Counted from the stretch's first letter, positions 16,211-24,588 are shown. The stretch is 48,024 nt of DNA from Burkholderiales bacterium (GCA_028868305.1 JAGWUS010000030.1:1-48024), one strand, 5' to 3'. Notes: generated by a model from the sequence alone, not told the origin. Numbers and translations: made by a program.

Positions 16211-17191
16211 TTAGACCCCGCCGACGGGCCGCCCCAAGGCGGGGTGCGCCCCCTCGGGGGGCAGCGAACCACGCGCAGCGGGGAGCGTGGGGGCCATGCC
16301 GGCCGGAGTGTGGTGGACAAGTTCAAACATGGCGCCACCCATGGCCGAGCGGGTGAGCGCGCCGCGGCTGGCCTGCTGTGCATCCTTGCTGGCAACAAAC
16401 TCCACACCGCGTTTGTGCAGTGCTTCCACCGCCGCAGGCACATCGGGCGCACCCAGTCCGATGCGTTGCAGGCATTCGTCGTCTTCCACATCTAGCACGC
16501 TGGGCTCGGGTTCGATCAGCTGCAGATAAAAGGTTTTGCAGGGGCTTTGCAGAATGCGGCCCTTAGGCAGGATGCCGAAGCGGATATCTGGCGCAAGCTC
16601 GGTGAAGCCAAAAAGCGAGGCATAGAACTCGGTCCAGTCATCACTGCGGTCGTTGCCGATGTACTGCACGATTCCAAACAGATGCAGGCCGGCAACGCTG
16701 GGGGGCTGCTGGTCCACGGTGGGGATGGGTGTGAAGTCCACGTCGTAGATGGAGAAATCGCCATGGCGGTCCACAAAGTAGATGCGGCTGGTTCCAACGC
16801 CATGAATCGCCGGAATATTGAGTTCCATCACTTCAACCTTGACCGGTACGGCCCAGGCGCCACGTTCCAGTGCACGTTTGTAGGCCGCTGCTGCGTCACG
16901 CACCCGGACCGCAATCGCCGAAATCACCGGTTTGTCGGTCAGTGCAGCACCGGTGCCATGGGCGTTTACGATGATGTTCAGAGCACCTTGCCGGTATAGC
17001 AGCACTTCGCGTGAGCGATGCCGCGCGATGGGGCGAAAGCCCATGGTCTCCAGCAGATTCCCCAGCGCCTGCGGCTTGGAGGTGGCGTATTCGATGAACT
17101 CGATACCGACCATGCCCAGCGGGTTGGGGCCTTCGTTGATGTCTTCACGATCGGTGTCGCTAGTGCGAGTGCTTGTCAATGCGTGGGTCAT
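16211..17191 (-). CDS. HPPD-like VOC protein (detached QuiC C-terminal domain)
   Basis: A 326-residue protein with two vicinal-oxygen-chelate modules, as in 4-hydroxyphenylpyruvate dioxygenase. Candidate metal ligands are His170 (GLHLFGIVQYIG) and Glu290 (MFELVHH), but the position usually held by the second His (QHIALAT) is Arg243 in LQRIGLGAPD, so iron binding and dioxygenase activity are doubtful. It lies directly upstream of the dehydroshikimate dehydratase gene; in Pseudomonas-type QuiC the same two domains are one chain with the dehydratase first. The last ~26 residues (PAARGSLPPEGAHPALGRPV...) are encoded by a GC-rich hairpin repeat and are probably not part of the fold. Likely an accessory or structural partner of the dehydratase. 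Confidence 0.8.
   Translation of the reverse strand: MTHALTSTRTSDTDREDINEGPNPLGMVGIEFIEYATSKPQALGNLLETMGFRPIARHRSREVLLYRQGALNIIVNAHGTGAALTDKPVISAIAVRVRDAAAAYKRALERGAWAVPVKVEVMELNIPAIHGVGTSRIYFVDRHGDFSIYDVDFTPIPTVDQQPPSVAGLHLFGIVQYIGNDRSDDWTEFYASLFGFTELAPDIRFGILPKGRILQSPCKTFYLQLIEPEPSVLDVEDDECLQRIGLGAPDVPAAVEALHKRGVEFVASKDAQQASRGALTRSAMGGAMFELVHHTPAGMAPTLPAARGSLPPEGAHPALGRPVGGV
16215..16292. repeat. GC-rich triple-hairpin repeat overlapping a gene end
   Basis: Three hairpins in a row: CCGCC/GGCGG (16229-16242), GCCCCC/GGGGGC (16248-16262) and CCACGC/GCGTGG (16269-16290). The compact GC-rich layout resembles REP-like elements of Comamonadaceae. It lies inside the last codons of the HPPD-like gene on the minus strand. 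Confidence 0.6.
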
Positions 17192-17214
17192 GGTGGTCTC
17201 CGTGCAGGCAGGGT

Positions 17215-17970
17215 TCAGACGGTGGTGGGCGCAGCAGCGTGCGCGCCGCCCAGGAACAGGCGCTCGATGTGCGGGTCGGCGAGCAGTTCGGAGGCGGGTT
17301 TCTGCAGCACCAGACGGCCTGACTCCAGCGCGATGGCTTCGTCCGAGATCTTGAGCGCGCTCTTGACGTTCTGCTCCACCATCAGCACGGTGGTGCCCTG
17401 GTCTGCCAGTCTGCGCAGCAGCTTGAACACGTCCTGCACCACCAGTGGGCTCAGGCCAATGGACGGCTCATCAATCAGGATGACCTTGGGGCGCAACAAC
17501 AGTGCACGGCCAATTTCCAGCTGCTTCTGTTCACCGCCGGACAAGGCCGATGCGGGGGAGTGCAGTCGCTGCTTGACGCGCGGGAAAAACTCCAGCACTT
17601 CGGGGATACGCTCGTGCGTGGTCTTCATGCCCAGCGTAATGCCACCGAGCTCCAGGTTCTCGAACACCGAGAGCTGGCCAAACAGGTTGCGTCCCTGCGG
17701 TACAAAGGCAATGCCCTGGGCCAGCAGTGCTTTCTGGCTGGAGCCGTTGACCTCCACGCCGTCGAGCAGGATCTTGCCCTGACGGGGCTTGAGCAGGCCA
17801 AACAGGGTTTTAAGCACCGTGGACTTGCCCGCACCGTTGGGTCCGAGCAGCAAGGTGATGGTGCCGCGCTTGGCCTTGAAGGACAGGTTGTTCAGGATCA
17901 TGAAGTCCTTGTATCCCGCCACCACGTCATCGAATTCAATACAGATATCTGCCGCAATGTTGTTGCTCAT
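17215..17970 (-). CDS. livF: Branched-chain/aromatic-acid ABC transporter ATP-binding protein LivF
   Basis: A 251-residue ABC ATPase. Walker A LLGPNGAGKST is near residue 42, the signature is ALSGGEQKQLEIGRAL, and Walker B is VILIDEPSIGLSP, a form typical of LivF. The start at 17970 gives MSNNIAADICIEFDD, two bases after the livG stop; the longer frame has no family likeness. It pairs with LivG to power the LivHM channel. Its position 23 bp before the HPPD-like gene links this importer to the dehydroshikimate pathway, so the cargo is more likely a hydroaromatic or aromatic acid than leucine (inference). Confidence 0.92.
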   Translation of the reverse strand: MSNNIAADICIEFDDVVAGYKDFMILNNLSFKAKRGTITLLLGPNGAGKSTVLKTLFGLLKPRQGKILLDGVEVNGSSQKALLAQGIAFVPQGRNLFGQLSVFENLELGGITLGMKTTHERIPEVLEFFPRVKQRLHSPASALSGGEQKQLEIGRALLLRPKVILIDEPSIGLSPLVVQDVFKLLRRLADQGTTVLMVEQNVKSALKISDEAIALESGRLVLQKPASELLADPHIERLFLGGAHAAAPTTV

Positions 17971-17972
17971 GA

Positions 17973-18761
17973 TCAGCTTCCCAGGTAGGCGTCGAGCACC
18001 TGTTTGTTGGCGCGGATTTCCGCCGGCGTTCCGATGGCCATCACCTGGCCTTCCACCATCACCATGATGCGGTGGCACAGGTCCATCACAAAATCCATGT
18101 TGTGTTCAATGACCACAAAAGAGCTGTGCTTGCCAATCTTCGGGTTCTGGTTGAGTTGCTTGAGCAGCGCGGAGATGCCGCCCACCAGGCTGGGGTTCAC
18201 ACCGGCACAGGGTTCGTCCAGCAGCACCAGGTCGGGCTCGCTCATGAAGGCCATGGCAATGTCCACCAGTTTCTGTTGGCCGTAGGACAGTTCACCGGCC
18301 TTTTTGTCGGCGACATGGCGAATGCGGAACTGGTCAATCAGGGCGTCGGCCTTGTCGCCCAGGCCGGAGTCGCTGGGCGCAAACATGCGGCCAAACATGG
18401 AGCCTGTGTGCTCCTGCGCAGCCACGATCAGGTTGTCCCGCACGCTCATCTTGCCAAATACCTGCAGGGTCTGAAAGGTACGGCCGACACCGCGGCGGTT
18501 GAGTTCCAGCGGACCCAGGGTGGTCACGTCTTCGCCGTTCAGTTCAATCTTGCCCTCGTCGGGTGTGATCTGGCCCAGCATGCTGTTGAACAGCGTGGTT
18601 TTGCCAGAACCGTTGGGGCCAATCACGCCGAAGATCTCTCCGGGTTGCACTTCGAAGCTCACGCCGCCCACGGCCTGGATGGCGCCATAGGCTTTTTTCA
18701 GGCCCGTGACCTTCAGCACCGGCTGCCCTGCGGTGCGGTCATGGTGGTGGGGGTGTGTCAT
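17973..18761 (-). CDS. livG: ABC transporter ATP-binding protein LivG
   Basis: A 262-residue ATPase starting MTHPHHHDRTAG at 18761, where ATGA overlaps the livM stop; the frame extends upstream only as a shadow of livM. Walker A VIGPNGSGKTT, signature ELSYGQQKLVDIAMAF and Walker B LVLLDEPCAGVNPS are visible, and the C-terminal 'IGTPAEIRANKQVLDAYLGS' block is the LivG hallmark. Partner of LivF. Confidence 0.93.
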   Translation of the reverse strand: MTHPHHHDRTAGQPVLKVTGLKKAYGAIQAVGGVSFEVQPGEIFGVIGPNGSGKTTLFNSMLGQITPDEGKIELNGEDVTTLGPLELNRRGVGRTFQTLQVFGKMSVRDNLIVAAQEHTGSMFGRMFAPSDSGLGDKADALIDQFRIRHVADKKAGELSYGQQKLVDIAMAFMSEPDLVLLDEPCAGVNPSLVGGISALLKQLNQNPKIGKHSSFVVIEHNMDFVMDLCHRIMVMVEGQVMAIGTPAEIRANKQVLDAYLGS

Positions 18762-19753
18762 GCTTTGGCTCCCATGCTTTTGGCAGATGCGGCGCGTGCG
18801 GCGGACGCCTCTTTGGCTTGTTTCTTGGCGCGTATGCGGTCCGGAATGCTCAGCAGGCCGTCCGGCAGCCATATCATCAGCAGCACCACGGCGGCGCCGA
18901 AGATGGGCAGGTACCAGTCGGAGACCTTGGGAACGTCGCGCAGCCACTCGGGCATCACCACACCCACGGCTGCGCCCAGCACCGGGCCCAGGAAGTAGCC
19001 GGGGCCGCCGACCACCACCATCAGGTACATCATGATGGAGGTGCCAACGGTGAACTGTGCGGGTTCAATAAACTGAACCTGACTGGCCAGCAGACCGCCG
19101 GCAATGCCCGCGTAGGCCGCACCAATGGCGAAGCTCAGCAAGGTGTAGTTGCGTGTGTCGATACCCAGACTCTCGGCGCGGATGGGGTTGTCGCGCAGCG
19201 CAGTGAATGCCTTACCCCAGGGCGAGCGCAATAGGCTTAGCAAAAGGAGCGCCATGATCACGGTCACACCCAGCGTGAAGTAGTAATAGGACAGATTGCT
19301 TTCCAGCGACAGGCCAAACAGCTCGGGGCGTGCAATGTTGTTGATACCGAAAGTACCGCCGGTAAAGGCTTCCTCGTTGCGCATCACCAGCCAGATGGCG
19401 GTGTTGAAACCCAGCGTGGCAAAGGCCAGGTAAATGGTTTGCACCCGCAGGGCTGGAAATCCCAGAATGATGCCCACTACAAAGCAGATCAGCGCGGCCG
19501 CAGGCAAGCCCAGCCAGAAGCTGAAGCCGGCCTTCATCAGAATGGCCACGGTGTAGGCGCCGATGCCAAAGAAGGCAGCGTGGCCCAGGGACTTCTGGCC
19601 CGCGTAGCCCACTGTCAGGTTCAGGCCCATGGTGGCAATGATGAAGATCAGCCAGTAGGTCAACAGGTAGATGCCGTAGTTTTTGAGTGCATGGGGTACC
19701 GCCAGCATTAGCAGGGTGATGGCGACCATCAGGAAAATGTTGAGCTTTTTCAT
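18758..19753 (-). CDS. livM: ABC transporter permease LivM
   Basis: A 331-residue integral membrane permease with about nine hydrophobic segments. The opening 'GLNLTVGYAGQKSLGHAAFFGIGAY' region and the EAA-like loop 'LRDNPIRAESLGID' are typical of LivM. The C-terminus is basic and alanine-rich (KKQAKEASAARAASAKS). One base separates it from livH and four bases overlap livG, so the set is one transcript. Confidence 0.93.
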   Translation of the reverse strand: MKKLNIFLMVAITLLMLAVPHALKNYGIYLLTYWLIFIIATMGLNLTVGYAGQKSLGHAAFFGIGAYTVAILMKAGFSFWLGLPAAALICFVVGIILGFPALRVQTIYLAFATLGFNTAIWLVMRNEEAFTGGTFGINNIARPELFGLSLESNLSYYYFTLGVTVIMALLLLSLLRSPWGKAFTALRDNPIRAESLGIDTRNYTLLSFAIGAAYAGIAGGLLASQVQFIEPAQFTVGTSIMMYLMVVVGGPGYFLGPVLGAAVGVVMPEWLRDVPKVSDWYLPIFGAAVVLLMIWLPDGLLSIPDRIRAKKQAKEASAARAASAKSMGAKA

Positions 19754-19754
19754 A

Positions 19755-20630
19755 TCAGACCTTGCGCTCTTCTTTCTTGCCCAGCAGCCCTTGCGGCTTG
19801 AACAAAATCACGACCATGAAGATCACCAGTGCCACGGCATCCTTGTACGCGGGGGAGATGTAGGCTGCAGCCAGGTTCTCGCAGACGCCCACGATCAGGC
19901 CACCGAGCAGGGCGCCGCGGGAATTGTTGAAGCCACCGATGATGGCCGCAAAGAATGCCTTGTTGCCCAGAGATTCGCCCATGTCGAACTTGGCCAGGTA
20001 GGTGGGGGTGACCAGCAACGCAGCGGCCACGGCCAGCACGGCGTTGATGGCAAATGCGTAGAAGATCATGCGTGGCACATTGATGCCCAACACCGAGGCG
20101 CTTTCGGTGTTTTGGGCCACGGCCTGCATGGCGCGGCCGGTCACGGTCTTGGTCATGAAGGCTTGCGTGGCAAACACCAATGCGAGTGCCAGGGCGAAGG
20201 TGCCCACATCCGACAGGGTGATGGTGACGCCAGCAATGTTGTACAGCTTGTCCGCAAACAGGCTGGGGAAGGGGTGGGCCTCTGCGCTGTAGCCGGCCTT
20301 GACGCCGTTGCGCATGGCGATGGACAGGCCAATGGTGGCCACCACGATGGGCATCATGCCAAACTTGAACAGCGGGTCCACTATGCCGCGCTTGAAAATC
20401 CAGCCCAGTACCACGATCGCCAGCACCACCGAGAACACAAAGCTCACGGCCATTGGTGCGCCAAACGACATGAAGGCCAGCATCATGAATGCCGGAAGCA
20501 TCACAAATTCGCCCTGGGCAAAGTTGATGGTGCCACTGGCCTGCCACAAAAGGGTGAAGCCCAATGCGGCGAGGCCGTAGATGGACCCCGTGGCCATACC
20601 ACTGAAGAAGAGTTGAAGGAAGTCAGTCAT
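19755..20630 (-). CDS. livH: ABC transporter permease LivH
   Basis: A 291-residue permease with about eight membrane spans. 'GLAALGFTLLWQASGTINFAQGEF' near the N-terminus and 'GGFNNSRGALLGGLIVG' are LivH signatures. It lies 69 bp after livK, a gap that holds a stable hairpin, and one base before livM. With LivM it forms the channel. Confidence 0.93.
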   Translation of the reverse strand: MTDFLQLFFSGMATGSIYGLAALGFTLLWQASGTINFAQGEFVMLPAFMMLAFMSFGAPMAVSFVFSVVLAIVVLGWIFKRGIVDPLFKFGMMPIVVATIGLSIAMRNGVKAGYSAEAHPFPSLFADKLYNIAGVTITLSDVGTFALALALVFATQAFMTKTVTGRAMQAVAQNTESASVLGINVPRMIFYAFAINAVLAVAAALLVTPTYLAKFDMGESLGNKAFFAAIIGGFNNSRGALLGGLIVGVCENLAAAYISPAYKDAVALVIFMVVILFKPQGLLGKKEERKV

Positions 20631-20662
20631 AGTGCTGTCCGTGAACGAAAGGGGCTGCTAGC

Positions 20663-20685
20663 CAGCAGGGTTTCTGGCCCTGCTG
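20663..20685 (-). terminator. Hairpin between livK and livH (attenuator or mRNA-stabilising)
   Basis: CAGCAGGG and CCCTGCTG (8 bp, perfect) flank a 7-base loop in the gap after livK. There is no strong T-run on the minus transcript, so it is more likely a processing or stabilising stem that keeps binding-protein mRNA more abundant than permease mRNA than a full terminator. Confidence 0.55.
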
Positions 20686-20699
20686 ACCGGAGTGCTACT

Positions 20700-21896
20700 T
20701 TATTTTTTTGCAGCGGCTTTGGCGGTCGCCTTGGCAGGGGCGGCCACTGTGGCCGGGTGGAGCGCGGGCAGTGTGGCCACAACCTCCTGCTTGCCGTTCT
20801 TGACTTCCACCAGGAAGCTCTCGCGGTCGAGGTCACCGTTGTTGTCAAAACTGACATCCATCAGGACGCCGGGTTCCTTGGCCGCGGAGATGGTCAAGCC
20901 ATGCATGGCTGCAGCGACAGCCTTGCGGTCAAGCTTGCCCACTTTTTCAATGGCGGCCTTGAGGGTGTAAATGCCAGAGTAGCCCTTCATGCCGTTGTGG
21001 TCGGAGACATACTTGTACTCTTTCTCGAATTTGGCGCGGAAGGCGCGGATCGCAGGCAGGGGGGCGTCCACCGTCAGTCCAACGTGGGCGACGGCACCGT
21101 TGGCGGCTTCACCAGCCAGGTCAATGACTTTCTGGCCCGTCAGGGTGGTTTCACCAATCACAGGCTTGTTCCAGCCCTGCTTGCGCAGCTCGCGCAGGAT
21201 GCGGGCAGACTCTTCCTCGTTGGAGTAGGCAAATACGCCATCAGCACCGCTTTGCTTGGCCTTGAGCACGGCAGCAGAAAAGTCCACCTGGCCGCTGTCG
21301 GTGGAGATTTCAGCCACGACCTTGGTGCTGGATGTGGCCAGTGCTTTTTTGAGCATGTCCAGGCCACCCTTGCCGAAGTCGTTGTTCACGTAAATGATCG
21401 CTAGGGTCTTTAGCTTGGCCTGGTCGCTGATGTAGCGCGCCACCTTGGGCATGGCAGTAGCTTGTGTGAAGCTGGTGCGGAAAATGTAGGGGTTGCCCTG
21501 CATGGTGATGCTAGCTGCCTCCCCCCCAGTGAAGTTGGGGATTTCGGCTTTGCGGCTTTCAGCCATGCTGACCATGATAGAGCCGGAATAGACCGGACCG
21601 AAGATGGCAAACACGTTGTCGTCCACTGCTTTTTGGGTCAGGCCCTTGGCGATGCCGGGATTGGTCTGGGTGTCAGACGTGATGGTCTGGATTTTCTTGC
21701 CCAGAATGCCGCCGCTGGCGTTGATTTCTTTGACCGCCAGTTCCACGCCGTTCTTGAAGTTGGTGCCCGCGGAGGCGCCGCCCCCGGAGAGTTCCACAAT
21801 GTTGGCGATCTTGATGGTTTCCTGGGCAAATGAGGCGCTAGCCCCCGCCAATACTGCACAAGCTGCTATTAATTTCAGAGTGAATCGTTTGTTCAT
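20700..21896 (-). CDS. livK: ABC transporter substrate-binding protein LivK (operon 1)
   Basis: A 398-residue periplasmic binding protein. Start at 21896 with MNKRFTLKL, hydrophobic stretch IAACAVLAGASA and cleavage after SFA; CCGAGGAGCG precedes it. The mature part has the type I fold (IANIVELSGGGASAG..., YVNNDFGKGGLDM, GYSGIYTLKAAIEKVGKLD). The far C-terminus is an unusual Ala/Lys tail (PAKATAKAAAKK). It is closely paralogous to the orphan binding protein at 44103-45242 and to the remnant at 13805. First gene of the liv-quiC-pcaB operon, divergent from the IclR gene. The h-region is encoded by a copy of the dispersed repeat. Confidence 0.93.
   Translation of the reverse strand: MNKRFTLKLIAACAVLAGASASFAQETIKIANIVELSGGGASAGTNFKNGVELAVKEINASGGILGKKIQTITSDTQTNPGIAKGLTQKAVDDNVFAIFGPVYSGSIMVSMAESRKAEIPNFTGGEAASITMQGNPYIFRTSFTQATAMPKVARYISDQAKLKTLAIIYVNNDFGKGGLDMLKKALATSSTKVVAEISTDSGQVDFSAAVLKAKQSGADGVFAYSNEEESARILRELRKQGWNKPVIGETTLTGQKVIDLAGEAANGAVAHVGLTVDAPLPAIRAFRAKFEKEYKYVSDHNGMKGYSGIYTLKAAIEKVGKLDRKAVAAAMHGLTISAAKEPGVLMDVSFDNNGDLDRESFLVEVKNGKQEVVATLPALHPATVAAPAKATAKAAAKK
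21838..21878 (-). repeat. Dispersed repeat, copy E, inside the livK signal peptide
   Basis: On the minus strand this reads AAATTAATAGCAGCTTGTGC and continues to a GCGGGGGCTAGCGCC end, the same core and 3' half as the copies at 46.2, 40.3, 26.5 and 7.4 kb. 14 of 15 core bases equal those of copy A. It encodes residues 7-20 of LivK. Confidence 0.55.
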
Positions 21897-22061
21897 GGGA
21901 CGCTCCTCGGGAATGCTTCGGTTGGTGAAATGAATACTTTTTGAAAACCTCTCCGGGAAACTGAATGCAGCAAAAAAAGCGCGCTGATCGATCAATTAAC
22001 CTGGATTGGGGCGGACTTTACCGGCTTGATCCTCAAAAAAGTAGATTAAATTAGATAAAAT

Positions 22062-22097
22062 GATCGTTTATCGATCATTGACGTTCGATTATCGATC
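22062..22097. promoter_or_regulatory. Tandem PcaR/IclR-type operator in the livK-iclR divergent region
   Basis: The 247-bp region 21897-22143 separates divergent livK and iclR and is AT-rich. It holds two copies of a TCG-N3-TATCGATC motif: 22063-22076 (ATCGTTTATCGATC) and 22084-22097 (TTCGATTATCGATC), offset by exactly 21 bp, that is two helical turns. The second, GTTCGATTATCGATC (22083-22097), is close to the PcaR box I recall from Pseudomonas (GTTCGATAATCGCAC). A further GATCGATC lies near 21986. The adjacent IclR protein is the likely binder. Confidence 0.6.
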
Positions 22098-22143
22098 GTT
22101 TTACGGGTTTTACCTAATAAAGCCGCGGAATTCACAAATCAGA

Positions 22144-22959
22144 ATGGCAACCATGCAAGTGCTCGAAAAAACAAGCTCCAGAAGCGCGACACCCACCGAG
22201 CCTGCGCTGGACAAGCGGGACTGGATTGCGGGCCTGGAAAAAGGGCTGTCCATCATTGAGGCCTTTGATGACGCCAATCCCCGGATGACTGCCAGCCAGG
22301 CCGGCGAGCGCTGTGGCATGACGCGCACGGCCGCACGTCGCTACCTGCTGACCCTGCAGCATCTGGGCTATGTGGCGTCGGACGGCAAGCTGTTCTGGCT
22401 TACGCCCCGGGTGTTGCGTCTGGGCCAGTCATATCTGGAGTCGGCGCGGCTGCCTCGTGTGGTGCAACCCTTTCTGCAGCGGGTGACCGCGGGTACCCAG
22501 GAAATTGCCTACGTCTGCGTGATGGACGGCGATGACATTGTGTATGTTGCACGCAATGGTCCCAACCGCAGCATGAACACCGGCTTTGTGCTGGGTGCGC
22601 GGGTGCCGGCCCAGGTGACTGCAGCGGGGATGCTGATGCTGTCCATGCGTGATCCGGCGTGGCTGGAGCGCTGGCTCACCGAGCATGAACTCAAGGCCTA
22701 TACCTCCCATACCATTGCCAGCAAGGACCGGCTGCGTCTGGAACTGGCGCGTATCCGCATGCAGGGCTGGGCGGTTTCCGAGCAGCAGCTCGAACTCAAT
22801 TTCCGGGGCGTTGCCGTGCCGTTGATGGACCGCCATGGCGACATGATGGGGGCACTTAGCGTTTCCATGCCCATGGGCAATGAATCCACCGAAGACGCCT
22901 TGCGACGCGTGCTCGGTGTGTTGCAGGAAACCGCGCGCGCCATGCGTAATTTGCTGTAA
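22144..22959 (+). CDS. IclR-family regulator, PcaR/PcaU/PobR-like
   Basis: A 271-residue regulator. The N-terminal winged HTH (about 28-90) contains 'MTASQAGERCGMTRTAARRYLLTL', and the sequence 'DKRDWIAGLEKGLSIIEAFD' is typical of the beta-ketoadipate PcaR/PcaU subgroup; the C-terminal effector domain is complete. Start at 22144 (an ATG three codons later is possible). Divergent from the liv-quiC-pcaB operon with a tandem operator between them, so it probably activates that operon with a ring-cleavage product or protocatechuate as effector (inference). A TetR gene follows after 10 bp. Confidence 0.88.
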   Translation: MATMQVLEKTSSRSATPTEPALDKRDWIAGLEKGLSIIEAFDDANPRMTASQAGERCGMTRTAARRYLLTLQHLGYVASDGKLFWLTPRVLRLGQSYLESARLPRVVQPFLQRVTAGTQEIAYVCVMDGDDIVYVARNGPNRSMNTGFVLGARVPAQVTAAGMLMLSMRDPAWLERWLTEHELKAYTSHTIASKDRLRLELARIRMQGWAVSEQQLELNFRGVAVPLMDRHGDMMGALSVSMPMGNESTEDALRRVLGVLQETARAMRNLL

Positions 22960-22969
22960 TCTTGGCAAA

Positions 22970-23632
22970 ATGAACGAATTGGTACAAAAGGTGGCAGAGC
23001 CACCGACAGCCCCATCGCGAACCAATGATCCCGCCCGCACCATGGCCGAGATCTTGCAGGTTGCCTCACATGAGTTTGCAGACAAGGGGCTGACCGGGGC
23101 GCGCATTGACGCTATAGCGGCCGCCACCCGAACCAGCAAGCGCATGATTTACTACTATTTTGGTAGCAAAGAAGGCTTGTACGTTGCGGTTCTGGAAGAT
23201 GCCTATCGTCGCGTACGCCAGACCGAAAGCGAACTGCACCTGGAAGACCTGCCGCCCATGCTCGCGTTGCGCCGGCTGGTTGAGTTCACCTTTGACCACC
23301 ATCAGGGCGAGCAGGACTTCATTCGCTTGGTGATGTCCGAGAACATCCAGCGGGGTCACTATCTGGCCCAGAGCAAGAGCGTGCGTCAGGTCAACCAGGC
23401 TGCCATTGAAACCATCGCCAAGTTGTACCAGCGTGGAGTGGCGCAAGGGGTGTTTCGTGCCGGGCTGGATCCGCTGGATATCCACGCCTCCATTTCAGCA
23501 CTGAGCTTTTTCAATGTATCCAATCAGTACACCTTCGGCCTGATCTTTGACCGCGAAGTGCAGGCACTTGAAGCCCGCAACCAGCGCCGGGCGAACATTG
23601 TGGACATGGTCACGCGCTTTGTCGCGATTTAG
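22970..23632 (+). CDS. TetR-family transcriptional regulator
   Basis: A 220-residue regulator. The HTH spans about 24-70 ('IDAIAAATRTSKRMIYYYFGSK' is the recognition helix region). The start at 22970 was chosen because MNELVQKVAEPP leads into the family domain and the upstream extension is a shadow of iclR. It is 10 bp after iclR, so probably co-transcribed. Its stop shares bases with the stop of the convergent LysR gene. Target and ligand unknown. Confidence 0.88.
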   Translation: MNELVQKVAEPPTAPSRTNDPARTMAEILQVASHEFADKGLTGARIDAIAAATRTSKRMIYYYFGSKEGLYVAVLEDAYRRVRQTESELHLEDLPPMLALRRLVEFTFDHHQGEQDFIRLVMSENIQRGHYLAQSKSVRQVNQAAIETIAKLYQRGVAQGVFRAGLDPLDIHASISALSFFNVSNQYTFGLIFDREVQALEARNQRRANIVDMVTRFVAI

Positions 23633-24558
23633 GCAAGCGGCGCCTCGCGCATGAAAAGTTCTGCGCATACGTTGCGCAGCCACCGGTTGCCTGCGTCGTG
23701 GTGGTAACGGGCATGCCAGTACTGCTTGACCGTGAAGCCCGCAATGGCAAATGGACAGGGCAGCACCTGCAGACCGGCTGCCCGGGCCAGGGTTTCGCCA
23801 ATGTGGCGGGGCAGGGTGGCAACCAGGTCGCTGGTTGACAGAATGGCTGACAGCCCCAGAAAGCCTGGCATTTCCAACCGAATGTTGCGTGTGATGCCCT
23901 GCGACACCACGGTGCTTTCGAGCAACTGATATCCGGTGCCGGAGCTGATGCCAATGTGGGCTTCGGCCTGGTAGCGCTCCAGATTCCAGTGCAGGGCGCC
24001 CTTGTCGGCTATCCGTGGATGCCTGGCGTTGGACAGACAAATCCAGTCTTGCGCGTAGAGGGTCTGCTGGTAAAAGCCCACATCCAGCCAAGGCAAGAAG
24101 CCCACTGCCAGATCCGCTTCGCCAGCCTGCAGCGCCTGCGCAAGGTTGAAGTCAATGTGGCTGGCCTGCAGAGTGATCCCCGGGGCTACCGCGCGCACAT
24201 GGGCCAGCAACCGGGGTAGCAGGGTGATGTGGCTGGCATCCGTCATGCAAATGGAAAAGCGCCGCTGGGCGGTGGCCGGCTTGAACTCGGCTCCGGCCTG
24301 GGAAAGCCGCTGCAGCCCCTCCAGCACCTCGCGTACGGTCCCTATCAGCGCGTCGGTGCGCGGAGTGGGCAGCATCCCCTCCGAAGTGCGGACGAAAAGC
24401 GGATCCCCCAACTGCTCGCGCAGCCGGGCAAGCCAGATGCTGACAGTGGGCTGGCTTTGTGCCAGAGCCTCGGCCGAGCGGGTCACGCTGCGGCTGGTGT
24501 AGAGCTGGTCCAGCAGGCGCAACAGCTTGATGTCCAGCAGGGGGAGATCGGCATCCAT
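23629..24558 (-). CDS. LysR-family transcriptional regulator
   Basis: A 309-residue regulator. The HTH lies in residues 8-66 (LKLLRLLDQLYTSRSVTRSAEALAQSQPTVS), and the C-terminal periplasmic-binding-like domain reads from about 95 (FSICMTDASHITLLPRL), the layout of the NodD/NahR/DntR-like branch that senses aromatic acids. It is divergent from the ketopantoate-reductase-like gene, with an ATTGCGT-A-ACGCAAT palindrome 16 bp upstream of its start. Probably regulates the PanE-VOC-MaoC-CaiB-TRAP operon and itself. Confidence 0.9.
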   Translation of the reverse strand: MDADLPLLDIKLLRLLDQLYTSRSVTRSAEALAQSQPTVSIWLARLREQLGDPLFVRTSEGMLPTPRTDALIGTVREVLEGLQRLSQAGAEFKPATAQRRFSICMTDASHITLLPRLLAHVRAVAPGITLQASHIDFNLAQALQAGEADLAVGFLPWLDVGFYQQTLYAQDWICLSNARHPRIADKGALHWNLERYQAEAHIGISSGTGYQLLESTVVSQGITRNIRLEMPGFLGLSAILSTSDLVATLPRHIGETLARAAGLQVLPCPFAIAGFTVKQYWHARYHHDAGNRWLRNVCAELFMREAPLA

Positions 24559-24573
24559 AGAAGCCCTATATTT

Positions 24574-24588
24574 ATTGCGTAACGCAAT
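24574..24588. promoter_or_regulatory. LysR-type operator palindrome
   Basis: ATTGCGT and ACGCAAT arms (7 bp, perfect) around a single A form a T-N11-A box in the 119-bp divergent region between the LysR gene and the operon starting at 24678. Position and shape fit LysR autoregulation and activation of the divergent operon. Confidence 0.65.

Noticed and set aside
16211..17191. True 4-hydroxyphenylpyruvate dioxygenase (hppD)
   Set aside because: One of the expected iron-ligand histidines is Arg243 and the gene is tied to the dehydroshikimate dehydratase, so tyrosine catabolism is not supported.
19683..21404. 573-residue open frame on the plus strand
   Set aside because: It runs antisense through livH and livK, which have clear family motifs and tight operon spacing; the translated sequence looks like low-complexity shadow.
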